10,341 nt of DNA from Clostridia bacterium (lineage in GTDB: Bacteria; Bacillota; Clostridia; Oscillospirales; Acutalibacteraceae): NCBI GenBank assembly GCA_900771185.1, contig CAAGND010000306.1, positions 1 through 10,341 on the forward strand, in the 5' to 3' direction. Positions 6,924 through 10,341 of this stretch are shown piece by piece (the stretch's first letter is position 1; each line of letters opens with the position of its first letter). Both the position numbers and the translations under genes were made by a program. The notes under the pieces are model-generated. The model ran no database searches. It was not told the origin of the DNA and worked only from the letters and a program-made list of their open reading frames with translations.

Positions 6924-7619
6924 TTAAAGGATTCTCCCGTCCGTAGAGAAAGTCACTACCTGCCAGGGGATAAATTTACCGCTTGCCTGAAGCGCGCGCT
7001 TAACGGCGTTTTCAATGCCTGCGCAGCACGGAACCTCCATTCGTGCAACTGTCACGCTTTTGATGTTGTTGTTCGCGATTATCTGTGTGAGCTTTTCAGT
7101 ATAATCGCCCTCGTCAAGCTTTGGACAGCCTATAAGTGTAATTCGTCCTCGGATGAAATCATTGTGAAAGCTGCCGTAGGCATATGCCGTACAGTCGGCG
7201 GCAATGAGAAGATTGGCGTTGTCAAAATACGGAGCGTTGACGGGAACGAGCTTTATCTGACACGGCCATTGTGAAAGCCGGCTTGTGACGGCGTCCTCCG
7301 GTTGAGCCTGAACCGGTGTATCGCGTCTTATTGCTCGGGACTGTGTGCCGGGACAGCCGCAGGGGAGCGTCCCACTGTGTTTCACGGCTTTTGCACGGCG
7401 CACTGCCGCCTCATCATATGCGGGAGCTTCGCGCTCCTCAAAGGTGATAGCATCTGTTGGACATGCGGGCAGACAGTCGCCCAGCCCGTCACAATAGTCC
7501 TCACGTGTCAGCTTTGCCTTCCCGTTGACCATCTCGATGGCACCTTCATGGCACGCTGCGGCACAGGCGCCACAGCCGTTGCATTTGTTCTCATCTATCT
7601 TTATGATTTTTCTTAGCAT
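6924..7619 (-). CDS. Ferredoxin-like 4Fe-4S protein of the Crp/Fnr-linked family
   Basis: 231 residues; AAGGAGG precedes the ATG. The first cluster motif is Cys13/16/19/23, followed by His rather than the common Pro. The second is Cys43-x5-Cys49-x3-Cys53-Pro in the form YCDGLGDCLPACP, where Leu46 stands in the place of the second Cys. Residues about 110-231 form a domain with QWPCQIKLVPVN, ADCTAYAYG, GCPKLDE and PCCAG segments, which I recognise as a recurring clostridial family but whose biochemistry I cannot name. It has no signal peptide or membrane segment, so it should be cytoplasmic, probably carrying electrons. It is transcribed divergently from the Crp/Fnr gene, and the shared palindrome sits where a class II activator would bind for this gene. 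Confidence 0.83.
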   Translation of the reverse strand: MLRKIIKIDENKCNGCGACAAACHEGAIEMVNGKAKLTREDYCDGLGDCLPACPTDAITFEEREAPAYDEAAVRRAKAVKHSGTLPCGCPGTQSRAIRRDTPVQAQPEDAVTSRLSQWPCQIKLVPVNAPYFDNANLLIAADCTAYAYGSFHNDFIRGRITLIGCPKLDEGDYTEKLTQIIANNNIKSVTVARMEVPCCAGIENAVKRALQASGKFIPWQVVTFSTDGRIL

Positions 7620-7632
7620 TCTTATATCCTCC

Positions 7633-7661
7633 TTGTTTTTGTGATTACATCATAGTATAAT
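7633..7661 (+). promoter_or_regulatory. Promoter of the Crp/Fnr gene
   Basis: TTGTTT (7633-7638) and a perfect TATAAT (7656-7661) are 17 bp apart. The predicted start is near 7668, about 36 nt before the ATG. The minus-strand -10 of the ferredoxin-like gene lies within the same stretch, so the two promoters overlap back to back. Confidence 0.65.
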
Positions 7662-7675
7662 TGACGCAACAAATC

Positions 7676-7691
7676 TGTTGAAATTTCAACA
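7676..7691. promoter_or_regulatory. Perfect palindrome TGTTGAAATTTCAACA, likely Crp/Fnr operator
   Basis: This 16-bp perfect palindrome lies between the divergent ferredoxin-like and Crp/Fnr genes. Relative to a minus-strand TATGAT -10 (7649-7654) its centre falls at about -41.5, the classical class II activation position. Relative to the plus-strand promoter it lies at about +9 to +24, a repressing position. A second, partial dyad (CAACA-aatc-TGTTG, 7667-7680) overlaps it. Binding by the neighbouring regulator is inferred. Confidence 0.65.
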
Positions 7692-7703
7692 AACGGAGAG
7701 AAA

Positions 7704-8363
7704 ATGAAAAAATATTTTGAAGTTTTGCGCAAATGTAAGCTTTTTGATGAAATAGAAGATGAAGATTTAACATCCCTGCTCGCCTGTCTCGGTGCTGCGG
7801 TCAAAAGCTTCGAAAAAAAAGAGACTGTCATATCGGAAGGTGACCCGGCGAGATATATCGGTATAGTGATTTCAGGTTCCGTACAGATAGTCAGCATTGA
7901 CTTTTTCGGGAACAGGAATATTCTGTCCGCCGTTGAACCGTCCGAGCTGTTTGCCGAATCTTTCGCGTGCGCTCAGACAGAGGCCATGCCTATCAATGTT
8001 ATCGCCGCTGACCCGTGTGAGATAATGCTCATTGACTGTCACCGTATTTTGCACACCTGCTCAAACACCTGTGAATTTCATCAGCAGTTGATTTTCAATC
8101 TTCTGAAGATTATGGCGACAAAAAACATTATGTTTCATCAAAAAATCGAAATCAGTTCAAAGCGCTCCACCAGAGAAAAGCTGACGACCTATCTGATGTT
8201 TCAGGCAAAGAAGGCGGGAAGCAACAGCTTTGATATTCCCTTCAACAGGCAGGAGCTGGCGGATTATCTTGAGGTTGACCGCAGCGGACTGTCAGCGCAG
8301 ATAAGCCAACTGCGTCGGGAGGGAGTGCTGAAAAGCCGCCGAAATCACTTTGAATTGCTCTGA
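7704..8363 (+). CDS. Crp/Fnr family transcription regulator
   Basis: 219 residues, the typical length. Residues about 10-125 form the cyclic-nucleotide-binding-like beta barrel (SEGDPA, ISGSVQIV, FFGNRNIL, LFAESFA), then a long dimerisation helix (about 124-150). A winged helix-turn-helix follows (about 177-217; NRQELADYLEVDRSGLSAQI is its core). The barrel lacks the full cAMP-binding signature. The FNR-type N-terminal Cys cluster is also absent, but Cys105, 112, 119 and 123 are grouped at the barrel-helix junction (CSNTCEFH), a feature I recall in clostridial relatives. GGAGAG precedes the ATG. It is divergent from the ferredoxin-like gene, ends before a terminator, and probably controls itself and that neighbour. 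The effector is unknown. Confidence 0.92.
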   Translation: MKKYFEVLRKCKLFDEIEDEDLTSLLACLGAAVKSFEKKETVISEGDPARYIGIVISGSVQIVSIDFFGNRNILSAVEPSELFAESFACAQTEAMPINVIAADPCEIMLIDCHRILHTCSNTCEFHQQLIFNLLKIMATKNIMFHQKIEISSKRSTREKLTTYLMFQAKKAGSNSFDIPFNRQELADYLEVDRSGLSAQISQLRREGVLKSRRNHFELL

Positions 8364-8426
8364 GCTGATGAAATATTCCGCCCTGCGGTGGCTTCCGGTT
8401 CGTTAATTTTTGATTTAGTAAATAAT

Positions 8427-8461
8427 AAAAAATCCTGCCGATATTCATCGACAGGATTTTT
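8427..8461. terminator. Rho-independent terminator after the Crp/Fnr gene
   Basis: AAAAATCCTG pairs with CAGGATTTTT across an inner CCGAT/ATCGA stretch that has one mismatch, giving a long stem with A-run and T-run on the two sides. It lies 64 bp after the regulator stop and could also act on minus-strand transcripts coming from the four-helix-bundle remnant. Confidence 0.85.
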
Positions 8462-8485
8462 GGCTGAGAATGGTTCAGAGTATGA

Positions 8486-8730
8486 TTAGTACTTTCGGGA
8501 TATGGCATGTTCGCTTTTTCGGCGAACTGCAATTTTTTCGATAAATTCTGTTTTTTCATGAGCATACTGTGCTTCACGGATGTTTGCTCCGATGGATATG
8601 GCGGAACGCTCCAGCTGATTCAGGAGAGTAATGTCCTTTAATTGCTTCACACAATTTAATAATTTTAATCGCAAAGTACGCTGACAGTCACGGAGTTTCG
8701 ATTCAAATATAAAAAACACCACCTTATCTG
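8486..8730 (-). pseudogene. Decayed four-helix-bundle protein gene (S23/IVS-protein type)
   Basis: On the minus strand the segment LLNQLERSAISIGANIREAQ, followed by YAHEKTEFIEKIA (8528-8623), matches the signature of the small four-helix-bundle family often found in 23S rRNA intervening sequences and near other RNA elements. Family members are about 115-125 residues. The frame runs on after EKIA as VRRKSEHAISRKY and stops, whereas a shifted frame reads EKLQFAEKANMPYPE, closer to the expected ending. A run of six T's at 8533-8538 is the likely slip site. No good ATG with a Shine-Dalgarno is seen before the domain; upstream codons come from unrelated sequence. I take it as a frameshifted remnant, although a short translated product cannot be excluded. 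Confidence 0.6.
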
Positions 8731-8771
8731 TGTTTGCTATACAACAGGAAAGGCGGAATGTGAAGTGAAAT

Positions 8772-8925
8772 ATCCTTCGGATGTGAAATAATGATCTAAC
8801 GATCATTGTGAAACTTTCTGCTTACGAAAAAATTCGTTCCATCATATGCCGCAGGCATATTTCATACGCGAAGCGTATTTCACATTACGCAGTAATATTT
8901 CACTTGTTCCGTAAGGAACGAATTT
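8772..8925. repeat. Array of small hairpins with constant TTTCAC/T linkers
   Basis: Short perfect stems follow one another: ATCC-ttc-GGAT (8772-8782), AATGATC-taac-GATCATT (8790-8807), ATATGCC-gca-GGCATAT (8844-8860), ATACGC-gaa-GCGTAT (8864-8878), ATTAC-gca-GTAAT (8884-8896) and GTTCC-gtaa-GGAAC (8906-8919). The linkers are nearly constant (TTTCAT or TTTCAC; GTGAAAT on the minus strand) while stem sequences differ. An 11-bp perfect inverted repeat, AAATTCGTTCC (8830-8840) with GGAACGAATTT (8915-8925), encloses three of the hairpins and competes with the last one. The array lies between the tRNA-Gln terminator and the four-helix-bundle remnant, and no gene overlaps it convincingly. Confidence 0.8.
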
Positions 8926-8929
8926 CATT

Positions 8930-8963
8930 GAAAAAGACGATTGCGAAAGCAATCGTCTTTTTC
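8930..8963. terminator. Terminator of the tRNA-Gln gene
   Basis: A perfect 15-bp stem with a GAAA loop (GAAAAAGACGATTGC / GCAATCGTCTTTTTC). Its base directly abuts the CCA end of the tRNA at 8964. The A and T runs let it act in both directions. Confidence 0.9.
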
Positions 8964-9037
8964 TGGCTGGGGAATAGGGATTCGAACCCCAACAAACAGA
9001 GTCAGAGTCTGTCGTGCTACCGTTACACCATTCCCCA
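8964..9037 (-). tRNA. tRNA-Gln (anticodon CTG)
   Basis: On the minus strand the acceptor TGGGGAA pairs with TTCCCCA, followed by discriminator G and an encoded CCA. The anticodon arm is ACAGA-CTCTGAC-TCTGT, giving anticodon CTG, which reads CAG (Gln). The T arm contains the usual GGTTCGAATCC. Length is 74 nt including CCA. All arms pair well, so it should be functional. Confidence 0.96.
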
Positions 9038-9084
9038 ATGCCGGTGACTCTGACAACAGGCATATTCTTTGCCTGCGAGTTAGT

Positions 9085-9113
9085 ATTATACACACTCAAA
9101 ACATAAATGTCAA
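9085..9113 (-). promoter_or_regulatory. Consensus promoter of tRNA-Gln
   Basis: On the minus strand TTGACA and TATAAT, both perfect sigma-A hexamers, are separated by 17 bp. The start would be near 9078, about 40 nt before the mature tRNA; the leader can form a small AGGCA/TGCCT hairpin. Confidence 0.9.
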
Positions 9114-9140
9114 CATTTTTACAAACTTTTTTTCAAACTA

Positions 9141-9169
9141 TTGACTTTAGCACGGTAGTGTGATAATAT
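9141..9169 (+). promoter_or_regulatory. Promoter of the substrate-binding protein gene
   Basis: TTGACT (9141-9146) and TAATAT (9164-9169) are 17 bp apart. The predicted start near 9176 leaves a short leader before the ATG at 9204. It is divergent from the tRNA-Gln promoter. Confidence 0.65.
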
Positions 9170-9203
9170 GCAGACACGCTAAAATGATATGGAGGATAAA
9201 ATT

Positions 9204-10016
9204 ATGAAAAAGAGAGCAGTTGCACTCGTTCTTGCAGTGCTGATGATGGTTATGACCTTCGGTTTTGCAGGCTGCAATGGCGGCGAGAAGACCGACTGGG
9301 CGTACATAGAGGATAAGGGCGAGCTGATCATCGGCATCACTTATTTCCAGCCCATGAACTATAAGAACGCAGACGGTGAACTCGTCGGATTTGAGACTGA
9401 GTTTGCACAGGCTGTCTGCGAAAAGCTCGGTGTAACACCCAAGTTTCAGGTTATAGACTGGGACAGCAAAGTTCAGGAGCTCAACTCCAAGTCCATCGAT
9501 GTTATCTGGAACGGCATGACAACGCTTGACAATCTCAAGCCGCAGATTGATTTTTCAAACCCGTATATGAAGAATTCTCAGACTGCTGTCATCCGCAAGG
9601 CTGACGCGGCAAAGTATACTGATCTTGCGTCCATGGCGGGAGCAAAGGTTGTTGCTGAGGCCGGCTCCGCAGGTGAGGTCGCAGTCAAAGCTGATGCGGG
9701 TCTGAGCAAAAACTATATTCCGGTTAAATCTCAGAGCACAACATTCACAGAGGTCAAGAGCAAAACTGCCGATATAGCTGTTGTTGACGCTGTCACCGCA
9801 GCAGGAACAATCGGCGATGGCACAAGCTACAGTGATCTTATGATCGTTGACAGCATAAGCCTCGGCGATCCCGAAGAGTATGCAGTCGGTATCAGAAAGG
9901 GCGAGACAGAGACTGCAGAAAAGATTAACGCCGCTATCAAGGAGCTCTATGATGACGGCACACTTGACAGACTTGCGGAGAAGTATGGGCTTACCGGACG
10001 CATCATTGCCCAGTAA
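9204..10016 (+). CDS. Amino-acid ABC transporter substrate-binding lipoprotein
   Basis: 270 residues from the ATG at 9204. An in-frame ATG at 9189 is less likely because its ATGGAGG forms the Shine-Dalgarno of the second start. MKKR, a hydrophobic stretch and the lipobox FAGC (Cys24) make a lipoprotein signal peptide, so the mature protein is anchored on the outer face of the membrane. The remainder fits solute-binding protein family 3: GELIIGITYFQPMNY, GFETEFAQAVCEKLG, DVIWNGMT, DFSNPYM, and a C-terminal AINAAIKELYDDGTLDRLAEKYG-like ending seen in polar amino acid binders. Length is typical. No permease or ATPase gene follows within 325 bp, so partners lie beyond the window or elsewhere. The ligand (amino acid type) is not fixed by the sequence. 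Confidence 0.9.
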   Translation: MKKRAVALVLAVLMMVMTFGFAGCNGGEKTDWAYIEDKGELIIGITYFQPMNYKNADGELVGFETEFAQAVCEKLGVTPKFQVIDWDSKVQELNSKSIDVIWNGMTTLDNLKPQIDFSNPYMKNSQTAVIRKADAAKYTDLASMAGAKVVAEAGSAGEVAVKADAGLSKNYIPVKSQSTTFTEVKSKTADIAVVDAVTAAGTIGDGTSYSDLMIVDSISLGDPEEYAVGIRKGETETAEKINAAIKELYDDGTLDRLAEKYGLTGRIIAQ

Positions 10017-10018
10017 AT

Positions 10019-10194
10019 CCGCGAACGATCTGAATTGCGCAATACTGCGTTATGAGAACCTGCCGGTTTCGGTCACGTACCTCGTGTACGCTCCCTCACC
10101 GACAGAACCTCAAGCCTTGTCTTGCACAATTCATCTTCGTCCGCTGCATGGAGAAGACTTTTGACCCGCGAACGACCTGAATTGCGCAATACTG
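10019..10194 (+). repeat. 29-bp direct repeat pair flanking a 118-bp spacer
   Basis: A 29-bp unit beginning CCGCGAACGA and ending GCGCAATACTG occurs at 10019-10047 and 10166-10194 with one mismatch (T/C at its 11th base). The first copy begins two bases after the substrate-binding protein stop. The spacer carries a small CGTAC/GTACG dyad and no convincing gene. It looks like an intergenic repeat element. Confidence 0.75.
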
Positions 10195-10341
10195 AGTGAG
10201 CCTTCCCCTTGAGGGGAAGGGGGACCGCTTGCGGTGGATGAGGTGTTTCAGACCGCCGCAGAGCAGCGTCCGACCGCTTGCGGTCTATTGGGCAAGAACA
10301 AATTGCTTGTATCTCTTCATTATAAAAACGAAAACCCCAAG
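10195..10341. repeat. REP-like intergenic hairpins at the right end
   Basis: CCTTCCCC-ttga-GGGGAAGG (10201-10220) is a perfect 8-bp hairpin. GACCGCTTGCGGT occurs twice (10223-10235 and 10272-10284), each forming its own ACCGC/GCGGT hairpin. None is followed by a T-run, so these are not classical terminators. I see no gene or promoter in this stretch; similar G/C-rich intergenic units are common in gut clostridia as far as I recall. Confidence 0.65.

Noticed and set aside
8486..8806. Full 106-residue minus-strand frame as an intact protein
   Set aside because: The first 33 or so residues do not resemble the four-helix-bundle family and the expected C-terminal part is in another frame, so a remnant is the better call.
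8808..9144. Open frames on both strands across the hairpin array and tRNA
   Set aside because: They read through the tRNA-Gln gene, its terminator and palindromic stems, so they are by-products of structured sequence.
9880..10164. A 94-codon open frame overlapping the end of the substrate-binding protein gene
   Set aside because: It starts in another frame inside a clear gene and continues into the repeat block, with no Shine-Dalgarno or motif.
10019..10194. Direct repeats as a CRISPR array
   Set aside because: There are only two copies, separated by 118 bp, and no cas genes. Spacing and number do not fit.

Overview
The window looks like a chromosomal segment from an anaerobic, probably gut-associated clostridium (Eubacteriales/Oscillospirales type). 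Reasons are two [FeFe]-hydrogenase-type proteins, a superoxide reductase of the desulfoferrodoxin type, clostridial Crp/Fnr and ferredoxin families, and intergenic hairpin repeats that resemble those I associate with such genomes. The taxon is an inference; no marker gene fixes it.

Region 1 (1-4561, + strand) is a hydrogenase operon cut by the left edge. It holds the tail of a thioredoxin-like [2Fe-2S] ferredoxin, a putative sensory [FeFe]-hydrogenase ending in a PAS domain (HydS type), a SpoIIE/PP2C-type phosphatase whose start overlaps the hydS stop, and a second [FeFe]-hydrogenase with apparently complete catalytic residues. HydS keeps all H-cluster ligands, but most residues of the known proton channel are replaced in my hand alignment. 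The simplest reading is that HydS senses H2 or redox state and passes the signal through PAS to the phosphatase, while the last gene encodes a working enzyme. Region 2 (4562-5573) is a divergent PlsY-like membrane acyltransferase gene followed by a strong bidirectional terminator.

Region 3 (5574-6908, - strand) is a two-gene operon, superoxide reductase then ZIP metal transporter, with a good promoter decorated by two dyads. Region 4 (6924-8461) is a divergent pair: a ferredoxin-like iron-sulfur protein (-) and a Crp/Fnr regulator (+). They share an 84-bp intergenic region with a perfect 16-bp palindrome placed to activate one gene and repress the other.

Region 5 (8462-9113) contains a decayed four-helix-bundle gene, a striking array of small hairpins with changing stems and constant linkers, and a tRNA-Gln(CTG) gene with consensus promoter and terminator. 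Region 6 (9141-10341) is a lipoprotein substrate-binding protein of an amino-acid-type ABC transporter, followed by about 325 bp of non-coding repeats. No permease or ATPase partner lies within the window.

The strongest candidates for new biology are the HydS-PAS-phosphatase chain with its uncharacterised phosphatase C-terminal domain, the hairpin array beside the four-helix-bundle remnant, and the dual-purpose Crp/Fnr palindrome.
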